A stretch of 64,000 nt of DNA from Turicibacter bilis (GTDB lineage Bacteria; Bacillota_I; Bacilli_A; MOL361; Turicibacteraceae): assembly GCF_024499055.1 (NCBI RefSeq), contig NZ_CP071249.1:2287001-2351000 (forward strand), written 5' to 3'. A model generated the notes under the pieces. That model saw only the letters and a list, made by a program, of their open reading frames with translations. It made no database searches and was not told the DNA's origin. Positions 44,179 through 53,155 of this stretch are shown one piece after another. The first letter of the stretch is position 1; every line of letters begins with the position of its first letter. The position numbers were made by a program, and so were the translations under genes.

Positions 44179-45048
44179 ATGTTTAGTGGATCAGGAGTAG
44201 CGATTATAACACCATTTAAAAATGATCGAGTTGATTATGAAAAATTACGAGAACTGCTAGAGTGGCAAATTGCTAATGAGACAGATGCGATTATTATTTG
44301 TGGAACAACGGGTGAATCTGCAACGATGAGTGATGCTGAACGAAAATCGGTTATTAAGTTCACGGTTGAGGTTGTTAATAAACGGATTCCTGTCATTGCA
44401 GGAAGTGGAAGTAATAATGCGGCGTATGCGGTTGAATTGAGTCAATATTGTGAATCGGTTGGTGTCGATGGCTTGTTAGTTGTAACGCCTTATTATAATA
44501 AAGCAACAGAGAAGGGGCTTTTGAATTATTATGAGTTGATTGCAAGTCATGTCAATTTACCAATTATTTTATATAATGTGCCGGGACGTACAGGGGTAAA
44601 TTTAACACCAAAGATGGTTGCAAAGTTAGCAAAGATTTCGAATATTATTGGGATTAAGGAAGCAAGTGGTGATATTTCACAAGTGGCCGAAATAGCTCGC
44701 TTATGTGGAACAGATTTTTCAATTTATAGTGGAAATGATGATATCATTATTCCAGTTTTATCACTTGGTGGAAAAGGAGTAATTTCAGTTTTAGCGAATA
44801 TTTTACCAAAAGTTACACATGATTTAGTAAGTAGCTATTTAGAGGGCGAAGTAAATAAAGCACGTGATTTACAACTAAGTGTGAATGGACTTGTGCATAC
44901 TTTATTTATTGAGGTAAATCCAATTCCAGTTAAAACAGCCATGAATCTCATGGGGATGAATGTAGGAAACCTCCGCCTTCCTTTAACAGAAATGGCAGCA
45001 GAAAATTTAGCAATTTTACAAGACGAACTAACGAAGTACGGATTATAG
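44179..45048 (+). CDS. dapA: 4-hydroxy-tetrahydrodipicolinate synthase
   Basis: 289 aa from the ATG at 44179, eight bases after AGGAGA; the earlier ATG at 44170 overlaps that site. [10 protein letters not shown], the catalytic Tyr in LYNVPGRTG (Y132) and Schiff-base Lys K160 in [10 protein letters not shown] are all present. It condenses pyruvate with aspartate semialdehyde, the committed step. Confidence 0.96.
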   Translation: MFSGSGVAIITPFKNDRVDYEKLRELLEWQIANETDAIIICGTTGESATMSDAERKSVIKFTVEVVNKRIPVIAGSGSNNAAYAVELSQYCESVGVDGLLVVTPYYNKATEKGLLNYYELIASHVNLPIILYNVPGRTGVNLTPKMVAKLAKISNIIGIKEASGDISQVAEIARLCGTDFSIYSGNDDIIIPVLSLGGKGVISVLANILPKVTHDLVSSYLEGEVNKARDLQLSVNGLVHTLFIEVNPIPVKTAMNLMGMNVGNLRLPLTEMAAENLAILQDELTKYGL

Positions 45049-45064
45049 CACGAGGTGATATCAG

Positions 45065-45826
45065 ATGTTGAATGTAGGTCTAAGTGGATGTAATGGAACG
45101 ATGGGACGAATCATCCATGATTTATTATTAGAACAAGAAAATGTTCAAGTCGTTTTTGGGATTGATATTGAGCCGGAACGCTATGAGAATGATTATCCAG
45201 TATTCACAGATCCATATGAAATTAATGTAGATTGTGATGTGATTATTGATTTTTCAAAGCCAGAAAATATTGATCATTTATTAGATTATTGTGTGAATCA
45301 TGAGACAGCAGTTGTGATTGCTACGACTGGACTTAGCGAAGCACAGGAAGCCAAAATTATTGAAGCTTCGCATAAGATTCCAATCTTCCGTTCAAGTAAT
45401 ACATCACTTGGAGTCAATGTATTGCTTGACTTAGTAAAAACAGCAACGCGTTTATTGAATGATAACTTTGATATTGAGGTTATTGAAAAGCATCATAATA
45501 AAAAGGTGGACGCCCCAAGCGGAACAGCTTTTATGATTGCTAACTCAATTAATGAGGAGCTTAATCAAGCGATGGATTATAATTATGGTCGTCAAGGTAA
45601 TCATATGAAACGAAATGAAAAAGAGATTGGGATTCATTCTGTTCGGGGAGGAACGATTCCAGGTGAGCACACGGTTATTTTTGCAGGACCGGATGAGATG
45701 ATTGAAATTAAGCATACGGCGTTATCGAAAAAGATTTTTGCCGAGCAAGCCATTAAAGCAGCAGAATTTATTACACATAAAGAAGCGAAGTTATATAACA
45801 TGAGTGATATGATGCATGCAAATTAA
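45065..45826 (+). CDS. dapB: 4-hydroxy-tetrahydrodipicolinate reductase
   Basis: 253 aa, short form. NAD(P)-binding [10 protein letters not shown] near the N-terminus, the catalytic [15 protein letters not shown] motif and [17 protein letters not shown]. It reduces the DapA product with NAD(P)H. GAGGTGAT ribosome binding site. Confidence 0.96.
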   Translation: MLNVGLSGCNGTMGRIIHDLLLEQENVQVVFGIDIEPERYENDYPVFTDPYEINVDCDVIIDFSKPENIDHLLDYCVNHETAVVIATTGLSEAQEAKIIEASHKIPIFRSSNTSLGVNVLLDLVKTATRLLNDNFDIEVIEKHHNKKVDAPSGTAFMIANSINEELNQAMDYNYGRQGNHMKRNEKEIGIHSVRGGTIPGEHTVIFAGPDEMIEIKHTALSKKIFAEQAIKAAEFITHKEAKLYNMSDMMHAN

Positions 45827-45840
45827 GGGGGAAAAGAGAA

Positions 45841-46551
45841 ATGAGTGAAATTAGTTTAACAGATCCATATGAGATTGCACGATATATTAAAGAAGCAAAA
45901 AAGAGTACACCTGTTAAAGTTTATGTTAAAGGAGATTTAGACGGTGTACAATTTCCAAATTGTCGTGTGTTTGGGGAAGGCCGTTCTTTAGTTGTTTTTG
46001 GTGAGTATACTGAAATTCAATCGGTACTTGCTGAAAATAAAGGGCGAATTGAGTATTATGAAATCGAAAATGATCGTCGTAATTCAGCCATTCCGATGCT
46101 TGATTTAAAACAAATTAAAGCTCGGATTGAACCTGGAGCAATTATTCGTGATAAAGTTAGCATTGGTGAAAATGCAGTTATTATGATGGGGGCGGTTATC
46201 AATATTGGTGCTGAAATCGGTGAGAATACAATGATTGATATGAATGCCGTTGTTGGTGCACGTGGAACGATTGGAAAAAATGTTCATATTGGAGCAGGAT
46301 CGGTTATTGCAGGTGTGTTAGAACCACCTAGCAAAACACCAGTTATTATTGAAGATAACGTGATGATTGGGGCGAATGCGGTTATTTTAGAAGGTGTTCG
46401 TGTTGGAGAGGGTGCCGTTGTTGCAGCTGGAGCTGTTGTTACACAAGATGTTGCACCCAATACAGTTGTTGCTGGAATGCCAGCCCGTGTCATTAAAGAA
46501 AAAGACGAACAAACAGCTGACAAAACGCAAATTTTAAAAGATTTAAGATAG
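45841..46551 (+). CDS. dapH: Tetrahydrodipicolinate N-acetyltransferase
   Basis: 236 aa. An N-terminal DapH domain (about 1-80) precedes a left-handed beta-helix of hexapeptide repeats ([24 protein letters not shown] and onward to [13 protein letters not shown]). It commits the pathway to acetylated intermediates. The expected aminotransferase for the next step is not in this window. A structured repeat follows it. Confidence 0.95.
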   Translation: MSEISLTDPYEIARYIKEAKKSTPVKVYVKGDLDGVQFPNCRVFGEGRSLVVFGEYTEIQSVLAENKGRIEYYEIENDRRNSAIPMLDLKQIKARIEPGAIIRDKVSIGENAVIMMGAVINIGAEIGENTMIDMNAVVGARGTIGKNVHIGAGSVIAGVLEPPSKTPVIIEDNVMIGANAVILEGVRVGEGAVVAAGAVVTQDVAPNTVVAGMPARVIKEKDEQTADKTQILKDLR

Positions 46552-46567
46552 TAAGAAAAACAACAGT

Positions 46568-46631
46568 GGACCCCTGCGCTACGTGATTTAATCGAAAGAT
46601 TAAAGTCGTAGCTTTCCTCCACTGGTAGGGC
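46568..46631 (-). repeat. Structured repeat module R3 inside the lysine operon
   Basis: Minus-orientation copy: GGACCCCTGC, a long hairpin with arms GCTACG/CGTAGC and GATTTAATC/GATTAAA, then TTTCCTCCACTGGTAGGGC. It sits 16 bp after dapH, between it and dapF. Confidence 0.7.
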
Positions 46632-46680
46632 GAGTGGCTCAGAGTTTATGAAGATGATGCGAATGTTGTTAGAGAATAAG

Positions 46681-46714
46681 AAAAAGAGGTATATCAACTA
46701 GATATGCCTTTTTT
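46681..46714 (+). terminator. Hairpin between dapH and dapF
   Basis: AAAAAGAGGTATATC and GATATGCCTTTTTT pair with one mismatch, 20 bp before dapF. It may reduce read-through into dapF. Confidence 0.65.
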
Positions 46715-46732
46715 AATAAAGGGGGATTTTTA

Positions 46733-47566
46733 ATGTTAAGGTTTGAAAAATACCAAGGAACGGGGAATGATTTTGTTATTTTTGAGATGTCTGAGTTAGA
46801 TGGTTTGCAACATTCTCTACTAGCACAAAAGGTTTGTAATCGACGTTTTGGAATTGGTGCAGATGGAATGATTGTTGTTGCGCCTTCTAAAGTAGCTACA
46901 ATGCAAATGATTTTTTATAATGCAGATGGAAGTATAGCGACGATGTGTGGAAATGGGATTCGCTGTTTTGCAAAGTATGCCACTGATCATGAGTTAGTTA
47001 AAACGAAAGTTTTTACGGTAGAAACATTAGCTGGCATTTTGACACTTGAAATAATTGAAAGTGATGATTTAACTAGTTTAGTGCGTGTAAATATGGGAAG
47101 TGCTATTTATCAACATGAATCAGTTCCGCTCCCAGGTGACGGAGATAAGTTTATTAATCAAATGCTTGAAGTTGATGGAGTACCGTATACTGTGAGTAGT
47201 TTAGTCATGGGAACGATTCATACCGTATTATTTATGGATAACATTGATGAAGAGGCGGCGGCACGAATAGGAGCAGCCATTGAAAATCATCCACTATATC
47301 CGAACAAAACGAATGTAAATTTATGTAAGGTAGTAGACTCGAAAAATATCGATGTTTTAACATGGGAGAAGGGGGTTGGAATTACACTCGCTTGTGGAAC
47401 TGGATCAGCGGCTTGCGCCTTATTAAGTCAAGATCTTTATGATTGCGAAACTAGCGTTACCGTTCATGTTAAAGGTGGTAACTTACTTATGGAACGAGTA
47501 GGTGAGGAAATATATATGACGGGACCGGCAACATTGATTTGTAAAGGACAGTACCTATATAATTAG
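46733..47566 (+). CDS. dapF: Diaminopimelate epimerase
   Basis: 277 aa. The two catalytic cysteines are C72 (ATMCGNGIRC) and C221 (LACGTGSAA). N-terminal EKYQGTGNDFVI is typical. It interconverts LL- and meso-DAP, supplying both peptidoglycan and LysA. It has its own AAAGGGGGA site and may need its own promoter because a hairpin precedes it. Confidence 0.96.
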   Translation: MLRFEKYQGTGNDFVIFEMSELDGLQHSLLAQKVCNRRFGIGADGMIVVAPSKVATMQMIFYNADGSIATMCGNGIRCFAKYATDHELVKTKVFTVETLAGILTLEIIESDDLTSLVRVNMGSAIYQHESVPLPGDGDKFINQMLEVDGVPYTVSSLVMGTIHTVLFMDNIDEEAAARIGAAIENHPLYPNKTNVNLCKVVDSKNIDVLTWEKGVGITLACGTGSAACALLSQDLYDCETSVTVHVKGGNLLMERVGEEIYMTGPATLICKGQYLYN

Positions 47567-47631
47567 CGCTACTATAGTTGGTCTTTCTATCAAAAAGACT
47601 GATTCTGAGATATACTTATAACATAGAAAAA

Positions 47632-47676
47632 ACCTTCTAAAGTACTTAGGTTTGCGAGCTCACTTTAGAAGGTTTA
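47632..47676 (+). terminator. Hairpin after dapF
   Basis: Thirteen-base perfect arms AACCTTCTAAAGT and ACTTTAGAAGGTT about 65 bp past dapF. The following bases are T-rich but interrupted, so termination efficiency is uncertain. Confidence 0.6.
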
Positions 47677-47821
47677 ATTAATTTTATCTATTCGATCAAA
47701 CTAGGTCTCCCTAGTATTAAGTTAAGATAGCACGTTAAATAGATGAAATGTTAATTGCTATCTTCATTAATAATATATGAAGGAAGGAGAATTGAGGAAC
47801 AAAAGAATAGACAAGAGTAAG

Positions 47822-47850
47822 AAAAAAGGATACATCAAGTATCCTTTTTA
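47822..47850 (-). terminator. Terminator of the GerMN lipoprotein gene
   Basis: AAAAAAGGATAC and GTATCCTTTTT, overlapping the minus-strand stop. Confidence 0.85.
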
Positions 47851-48534
47851 TTCATATTTTACAGCGTCTTCTGCTGTTACTTTGAAATAACCATCTGGCA
47901 TTGGGCCACGTTGGTCTTCGTAAAGCTTGTTTTGTACATAAATGGCGACTTTATCGACATTGTAGTTGTAGCCATATGTATTAACTAAAGCATCAATGAA
48001 GCCTGCTTCAATACCTGAACCAAGATTAGTTGAGAGATGAAAGCTTTCGTTAAAATAAATATTTAAGATACCACTTTCCTCATCGAGTGTGGCTGAGGTA
48101 ACAAAGGTATCTTCATTTATTGTTACAAAGTCTTTATTGTCTTGGTTCTCTTTAAGTGCTTCAGTTAAAGCATTAACATAGGCATTTTCGATGACGTCTA
48201 CTTCCTTATCGACATAAAACATTTGATTCTGTTCTATATCATAGTAATAAAGTCGACTTATCCGTTGTTGAGTGTTAGGTGTTTGATTTGAATCTGAATT
48301 ATCGTCTTGATTAGAATCATCAGATTCAGTTTTATTAGTTGAATCAGTGTTAGAATCGGAATTATTATCTTCAGGTATGGAAGTTTGGTTCTCTTCTTGA
48401 TCACTTGTAGAAGAATCGTTTTCAGATTGTGCTGCTTGATTGCTATCTGATTCCTGTTCATTTGCTGGTGAACAGCCAAATAAACTAAAAACCATAAACA
48501 AACATGTCATCATTGCTACAATAAATTTCTTCAT
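47848..48534 (-). CDS. GerMN-domain lipoprotein
   Basis: 228 aa. Signal with lipobox SLFGC (C21), then a low-complexity Ser/Asp/Asn/Gln linker (about 25-90), then a GerMN domain (YYYDIEQNQMFYVDKEVDV... SATLDEESGILNIYFNESF...). GerM-like domains occur in sporulation and cell-envelope proteins. Function here unknown. AGGAGGGGT site. Confidence 0.8.
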   Translation of the reverse strand: MKKFIVAMMTCLFMVFSLFGCSPANEQESDSNQAAQSENDSSTSDQEENQTSIPEDNNSDSNTDSTNKTESDDSNQDDNSDSNQTPNTQQRISRLYYYDIEQNQMFYVDKEVDVIENAYVNALTEALKENQDNKDFVTINEDTFVTSATLDEESGILNIYFNESFHLSTNLGSGIEAGFIDALVNTYGYNYNVDKVAIYVQNKLYEDQRGPMPDGYFKVTAEDAVKYE

Positions 48535-48971
48535 AAGACCCCTCCTAATAATTCGATTCGATAGTATTATAACAAGAAGAAATGTAAAAAAATGATGTAT
48601 TATGGTAGGGTTAAAATAATTATAAAAAGTTTTGTGCGGGTGATAATTATAATTAATGAACAGAGGTGGAGAAAGATAGGATTAAATTGATTATGATTGC
48701 CTTTTTTGTAAGAGGACATCATTCTGATATCGCAAATATAAGTATTTAAGTGTCTAATGATATAGAAGATGTTTGGTCATAATGAAGTTAAATGCCACTT
48801 ATTAGTATTAGGTTTTATGCTTAAGACAATAAGTGTTTTTAATGGTCTCGATTTTCTTTACCATTGAACTATGTAACATTTGATGTGTTATATTAGTCAT
48901 GGTTTAAAAGAATAAACGAATAATGAAATTAACTAATAGAGAATATAAAAACTAAAAGAGGTGATTAAGCG
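48535..48971. other. Intergenic region with an orphan terminator
   Basis: About 435 bp with no gene. CACTTATT (48796) and AATAAGTG (48828) plus TTTTT form a terminator-like hairpin that serves no visible gene, so a small RNA from about 48640 is possible. The promoter of the MBL gene is probably at about 48870-48895. Confidence 0.35.
48796..48841 (+). terminator. Orphan terminator-like hairpin
   Basis: Arms CACTTATT/AATAAGTG with a 24-base loop and following T-run; no coding gene ends upstream on this strand. Confidence 0.5.
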
Positions 48972-49793
48972 ATGGAAAAGAAGATTAAAATTCATGTGTT
49001 TCACACCGGAGAAGTAGGGGTTGATCCTGCGGTTCCATTTAGAGATGTTTCTCGTAATCCAATTGCCTATACAGGGTTATTTCGAAGTAAAAAAAGGAGA
49101 ATTTTGCTTCCTGTATCTGCTTATTTAATTGAACATCCGAAAGGATTGGTCTTAATTGATACAGGGTGGCATCGTGATGTTAGAATTGATCAAATAAAGC
49201 ATATGTCTTGGAAATTAAATTTTGCAAGCAAGGCAAGATTACCTGAAGGAGAGGCAATTGATGAACAATTTGGAAAGCTAGGAATTAAACCAAGAGATTT
49301 AGACTATGTATTTTTAACTCATTTAGATGTTGATCATGCAAGTGGACTTGAACTAGTGAAAGAGGCTAAGCATATTATGACAAGTAAAGAAGAACTAGAA
49401 GCAGCTCAAAAAGGTGATATTCGATATTCAGATCGCTTTTGGAATGGTGTTAATTTAGAACCATTTGAGATGAAAGTTTCAAGTTATGGTCCATTTGGTA
49501 GAAGCTATGATGTGTTTGGTGATGAAAGTGTCTTACTTATTGATGTAGCAGGACATACAAAAGGGACAAGTCTAGTAATGGTTCAGAATCAAGGACAATT
49601 TGTTTTATTAACAGGAGATACGGGCTATGCTAAAGAGTCATGGGAAGAGCTTCGTCTTCCGGGGCCTGTTGATGATAAAGAAAAGATGAGAAAGACATTA
49701 AAATGGGTTCAGGAAATGTCAAAAAAAGAAGGATGTGTGGAAGTTTTAGCGACGCATGATCCAGAGGTTATCCCTCACGTTATTGAATTGTAG
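48972..49793 (+). CDS. Metallo-beta-lactamase-fold hydrolase (AHL-lactonase-like)
   Basis: 273 aa. The dinuclear zinc motif HLDVDH is at 117-122, with further ligands in DVAGHTKGTS (His), LTGDTGY (Asp) and ATHDPE (His). The spacing is that of AiiA/AttM N-acyl homoserine lactonases. In a Gram-positive with no AHL system it may hydrolyse another lactone. It leads an operon with ArsR, TSUP permease and a nitroreductase, which suggests a detoxification role. Confidence 0.82.
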   Translation: MEKKIKIHVFHTGEVGVDPAVPFRDVSRNPIAYTGLFRSKKRRILLPVSAYLIEHPKGLVLIDTGWHRDVRIDQIKHMSWKLNFASKARLPEGEAIDEQFGKLGIKPRDLDYVFLTHLDVDHASGLELVKEAKHIMTSKEELEAAQKGDIRYSDRFWNGVNLEPFEMKVSSYGPFGRSYDVFGDESVLLIDVAGHTKGTSLVMVQNQGQFVLLTGDTGYAKESWEELRLPGPVDDKEKMRKTLKWVQEMSKKEGCVEVLATHDPEVIPHVIEL

Positions 49794-49803
49794 GAGGTCT
49801 GAG

Positions 49804-50169
49804 ATGAAGGAGTGTCAATATAGGCTTAAGCGTATTATAAAAGAATTTGAAGTTTGCCATGATGCGCTAGTAGCTATTGGTGATGAAACGAGGCAACTTA
49901 TTATTATGACGCTTTTAGAAAGTGATTGTAATGGAATTCGTGTCGGTGAAATTACAGAGAAAACGCATCTTTCCAGACCTGCTGTTTCTCATCATTTAAA
50001 GATTTTAAAAGAAGCAGGGATGATTAATATGAGAAGGGAGGGAACGAAAAATTATTATTATATGGATGCGAATGAAACTCAATGGGGGCAGATTGCCCAA
50101 CTTGTAAATCATATTTACGAGGTGGTAAAGGATTTCGCACCCATTGATACAAGGAAGGGAGATGATTAG
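49804..50169 (+). CDS. ArsR-family repressor
   Basis: 121 aa from the ATG at 49804 behind GTAGGAGGT; the upstream frame overlaps the MBL gene and is rejected. Winged helix: LVAIGDETRQLIIMTLLES, EITEKTHLSRPAVSHHLKILKEAGMINMRREGTKNYYYM. No Cys-rich metal site is obvious (one Cys in DCNGI, one at position 5 and one near 18). Ligand unknown. Confidence 0.9.
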   Translation: MKECQYRLKRIIKEFEVCHDALVAIGDETRQLIIMTLLESDCNGIRVGEITEKTHLSRPAVSHHLKILKEAGMINMRREGTKNYYYMDANETQWGQIAQLVNHIYEVVKDFAPIDTRKGDD

Positions 50170-50171
50170 TA

Positions 50172-50942
50172 TTGTTAGTTAAGTTATTAGTTTGTTTAAT
50201 TGCTGGTTTAGGGGCAGGGATTGGAACTGGGTTAGCAGGATTGAGTGCAGCAGCAGTGATTTCACCGATGTTAATTAGTTTTCTTGGAGTGCCAGCTTAT
50301 CAAGCTGTTGGAATTGCTCTCTCTTCAGATGTATTAGCCAGTGCCATTTCAGCGTATACGTATGGAAAAAATAAAAAGCTTGATATCAAGAATGGCTTAG
50401 TTATGATGGGAAGTGTTTTAATCTTTACCATGATTGGAAGTTATCTTTCAAAATTGGTCCCAAATCAAATGATGGGGAATTTTTCAATGTATATGACCCT
50501 TCTTGTGGGAATTAAATTTATAGTTAGGCCGATTATGACAGCTCCAGATGTAGTAGAAGAAAAGCCTACGCGTACAAAAATTATTCAGTCTATTTTATGT
50601 GGCGTACTAGTCGGGTTTATTTGTGGATTTGTGGGTGCCGGTGGCGGAATGATGTTGCTTTTAATTTTAACGAGTGTGCTCGGCTATGAATTAAAAACAG
50701 CTGTTGGAACCAGTGTTTTTATTATGACTTTTACTGCCTTAACAGGAGGGGTCTCACATTTTGTTATTGGTGGTATCCCTAATTTGGAAATCTTATTTTT
50801 ATGTATGCTCTTTACATTGGTTGGAGCAAGGGTTTCAGCAAGATTTGCGAATAAGGCATCAGCTAAGGTTTTAAATCGAACACTAGGAGTTGTCTTGACT
50901 ATCATCAGTGGACTAATGATTATCATGGATTTATTAAATTAA
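50172..50942 (+). CDS. TSUP (TauE/SafE) family permease
   Basis: 256 aa from a TTG preceded by GGGAG. Eight hydrophobic segments in two related halves, with GLGAGIGTGLAGLSAAAVISPM and GFICGFVGAGGGMMLLLILTSVLG matching the TSUP repeat. These transport sulfite, sulfonates or thiosulfate. Pairing with ArsR recalls sulfide/persulfide systems, but a persulfide dioxygenase is not evident. Confidence 0.88.
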   Translation: MLVKLLVCLIAGLGAGIGTGLAGLSAAAVISPMLISFLGVPAYQAVGIALSSDVLASAISAYTYGKNKKLDIKNGLVMMGSVLIFTMIGSYLSKLVPNQMMGNFSMYMTLLVGIKFIVRPIMTAPDVVEEKPTRTKIIQSILCGVLVGFICGFVGAGGGMMLLLILTSVLGYELKTAVGTSVFIMTFTALTGGVSHFVIGGIPNLEILFLCMLFTLVGARVSARFANKASAKVLNRTLGVVLTIISGLMIIMDLLN

Positions 50943-50980
50943 GAAAAGAATAAAATAAATATTAAAAAGGAGAGATGATC

Positions 50981-51649
50981 ATGGATATTTTTGAAGCAAT
51001 GAAAAAACGTCATTCAGTACGTCGTTATGTAGATAAGAAGATTGAAGACTCTATTGCTAATGAATTATTAGCTTATATTGAGGAGTGTAATCAAAAAAGC
51101 GGAATGCATATTCAGTTATGTCTAGATGAACCAAATGCTTTTGATAGCTTTATGGCACACTACGGCTCATTTAAAAATGTTAAAAACTATATTGCGATTG
51201 TGGGTAAAAAGGGGAAAGATTTTGAGGAGCAGTGTGGCTATTGGGGTGAGAAAGTTGTTTTAAAAGCAACACAGCTTGGGCTTAATACTTGTTGGGTTGC
51301 GTTAACATTCAGTAAAGGAAAAACTGTCTATCAGGTGGAAAAAGGTGAAAAATTATGTTGTGTTATTGCACTTGGTTATGGTGAGACACAAGGAGTTCCT
51401 CATAAAAATAAACCAATGGAAAGTCTATGTAAAACAGATAAACCCATGCTAGATTGGTTTTAAAAAGGAATGGAAGCAGCACTTTTAGCTCCTACTTCTT
51501 TGAATCAACAAAAATTCTTTTTCAATTTAGAGGGGAATACAGTCATAGCGAAAGCAGGACTAGGATTTTATACGAAACTTGATTTTGAAATTGTAAAAGC
51601 TCATTTTAAAATTGGTGCACAGGGTGCCGGGTGGCAGTGGAAAAAATAA
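50981..51649 (+). pseudogene. Nitroreductase interrupted by an in-frame TAA
   Basis: The frame from 50981 (AAGGAG upstream) encodes a nitroreductase: FEAMKKRHSVRRYVDKKI at the start and LGLNTCWVALTFSKGK. It reaches TAA at 51461-51463, directly after MLDWF. The same frame then continues KGMEAALLAPTSLNQQKFFF and 50 more codons to a second TAA at 51647-51649. The family normally reads WF-K-KGMEAALLAPT here, so one AAA-to-TAA change explains the break. A flavoenzyme of about 222 residues is lost, unless the stop is read through. Confidence 0.85.
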
Positions 51650-51657
51650 TAGAATAT

Positions 51658-51699
51658 AAGATAAAACCCCATCTTTTTTAGAATGGGGTTTTATCTTAT
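51658..51699 (+). terminator. Terminator of the MBL-ArsR-TSUP-nitroreductase cluster
   Basis: AAGATAAAACCCCAT and ATGGGGTTTTATCTT form a perfect stem. Confidence 0.88.
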
Positions 51700-51721
51700 A
51701 GAAAAGCGATGTTTTAGAAGA

Positions 51722-52372
51722 TTAAGATTTAATATTATTAACGTCTTTTAAAATACTTTCAAGTTTCTTTGTTGAAGTGATGCGTTCATTGCACTTATTA
51801 CTATCTAAACACATATAAAAACCGATTGAGCGATAAGTATCTTTTCGTTTACAGATTGGAGAAACGAAAGCTACTTCATTTTTAGGTCCTATGTGATTAC
51901 AAAGAGCACAAATATTCGTTTGTTTAACTTTTGCTTCAGTTAAACGACAAGACATACCGAGTAACTTGCCGTTTAATGGATAGATAACAAATAATTTTTT
52001 TGTAGCCTGATCAAACCAGCCAAGATACACTAAGGGGGTGTCTTGAGCCTCTGCAGGAGGTAATTTTAATTTTTTCTCTTTTTTAAAGAGTTTACTAATT
52101 TCTGCATTTGATACAGGTTGCATACCATAAACGTAATTTTCAAGTTCTTCTAAAAATTTATTAATCTGTTTTGAATCCTTTAAATCTTTAATATCTAGTA
52201 ACAGTTTCTCCTCTGATGATAAATGACTTAGGTGGCTGAGAATTTTATCTTGAATATAGTCACGGCTAGCATCGCGAGTATTGTAATCGTTGCAATTACG
52301 AAGCGCACTGCTTAAGTCTTGTAGACGTTTATTAATATAATTAAATTCTTCTTTCTTTAAGAATGCATTCAT
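51722..52372 (-). CDS. FusB-type EF-G-binding protein
   Basis: 216 aa from the ATG at 52372 (AAGGAGA). The N-terminal four-helix bundle (MNAFLKKEEFNYINKRLQDLS...) precedes a treble-clef domain with C155, C158, C188 and C194 (ICALC...YMCLDSNKC), the zinc ligands of FusB/FusC/FBP. Those proteins bind EF-G and free it from fusidic-acid-stalled ribosomes; chromosomal FBPs may be intrinsic ribosome-release factors. It lies downstream of an HTH gene and a leader-peptide attenuator. Confidence 0.88.
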   Translation of the reverse strand: MNAFLKKEEFNYINKRLQDLSSALRNCNDYNTRDASRDYIQDKILSHLSHLSSEEKLLLDIKDLKDSKQINKFLEELENYVYGMQPVSNAEISKLFKKEKKLKLPPAEAQDTPLVYLGWFDQATKKLFVIYPLNGKLLGMSCRLTEAKVKQTNICALCNHIGPKNEVAFVSPICKRKDTYRSIGFYMCLDSNKCNERITSTKKLESILKDVNNIKS

Positions 52373-52508
52373 GACAAGAATCTCCTTTCTATTTGTTTCT
52401 ATAAAAAAGATGATTATATCCAATATAATCATCCAATGGCATTGGATTTATTAACAGTTTAGCATGGGGAAAAACCTGACTGCAATCCAATAAATAATTC
52501 TATATTAA

Positions 52509-52787
52509 TTATGAGCATTGACGCTTTTGTTCACTAATAATTCGTCGAATGCTTTTTTCTGATAAATAATATTCTTCAGCTAGGATAGGGATAGTTATTC
52601 CATTTAAATACCTTTGATAAATCTCTTGATTTCTAACTTGGAGGGTGCGTTTGATTCCGCTTTTTTCACCCCAAGATTTTTGATTACCTTTTTTTCTAGG
52701 AACATAAAGATATTCGCCATCCACATATTCTTGAATCAGTTTTAAAATGTCTTCTGGTAACACATCTTGTTCTTTTACATACCTCAT
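52509..52787 (-). CDS. CD3324-type HTH protein
   Basis: 92 aa, AAGGAG site seven bases from the ATG. N-terminal YVKEQDVLPEDILKLIQEYVDGEYLYVPRKKGNQKSWGE is the signature of the CD3324 family, followed by a resolvase-like helix-turn-helix (IPILAEEYYLSEKSIRRIISEQKR). These are small DNA-binding proteins of unknown role. Its ribosome binding site is partly covered by the hairpin at 52798-52826. Confidence 0.8.
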   Translation of the reverse strand: MRYVKEQDVLPEDILKLIQEYVDGEYLYVPRKKGNQKSWGEKSGIKRTLQVRNQEIYQRYLNGITIPILAEEYYLSEKSIRRIISEQKRQCS

Positions 52788-52797
52788 TTTCTTACTC

Positions 52798-52826
52798 CTT
52801 TACGATTAAAAATTTAAGTCGTAAAG
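52798..52826 (-). promoter_or_regulatory. SD-adjacent hairpin of the CD3324/FusB transcript
   Basis: On the minus strand CTTTACGA and TCGTAAAG pair around 13 bases; the second arm runs into AAGGAG, the ribosome binding site of the HTH gene. The outer arm also abuts the competing stem at 52826-52938. Confidence 0.55.
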
Positions 52827-52938
52827 CGAAGAATTCTCAGAAAGCATGTGTTACAGAGCCAAATCATGTCCATTTCTCAGCTATTTGATTAATTGATTAG
52901 GCTCCAAACAAAGCATAGCTGATTCTGAGGTTCTTCGC
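52826..52938 (-). promoter_or_regulatory. Long-range stem of a probable attenuator
   Basis: GCGAAGAA.CTCAGA and TCTGAG.TTCTTCGC pair over 113 bases, enclosing a second stem GGAGCC/GGCTCT. The first arm lies within the leader peptide coding sequence, so ribosome position would decide whether this fold forms. Confidence 0.55.
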
Positions 52939-52982
52939 AAGGAGCAAGTCGAAATAAAGTTGAAGGTATCTAAAACTTTCAA
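52881..52982 (-). CDS. Putative 33-residue leader peptide
   Basis: A TTG at 52982 follows a strong GGGAGGTGAT and opens 33 codons (MKVLDTFNFISTCSLRR...LIK) to TAG at 52881. It is short, not conserved with any known protein, overlaps the attenuator stem and precedes a ribosome-protection-type gene. These are the features of a translation-attenuation leader. Confidence 0.5.
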   Translation of the reverse strand: MKVLDTFNFISTCSLRRTSESAMLCLEPNQLIK

Positions 52983-53017
52983 AAAAATCACCTCCCAAAA
53001 GATAAAAAGATAGAGTT

Positions 53018-53023
53018 ATTATA
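53018..53023 (-). promoter_or_regulatory. Extended -10 promoter of the leader transcript
   Basis: Minus strand TGCTATAAT (TG-n-TATAAT) gives a start near 53011, about 30 bases before the leader peptide. Confidence 0.6.
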
Positions 53024-53109
53024 GCATATAATAGTAGGCTCAAATATAGTTTAAAATAGCAGCGTAATGAATACTAGTTTTGTTAGGTATTAAGCGAAAA
53101 AGTTCAATA

Positions 53110-53153
53110 AAAAAAGTCATTGAATAGTTGTATGCTATTTCAATGACTTTTTA
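53110..53153 (-). terminator. Terminator of the M20/regulator operon
   Basis: AAAAAGTCATTGA and TCAATGACTTTTT with inner AATAG/CTATT, just past the minus-strand stop. Confidence 0.88.
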
Positions 53154-53155
53154 AA

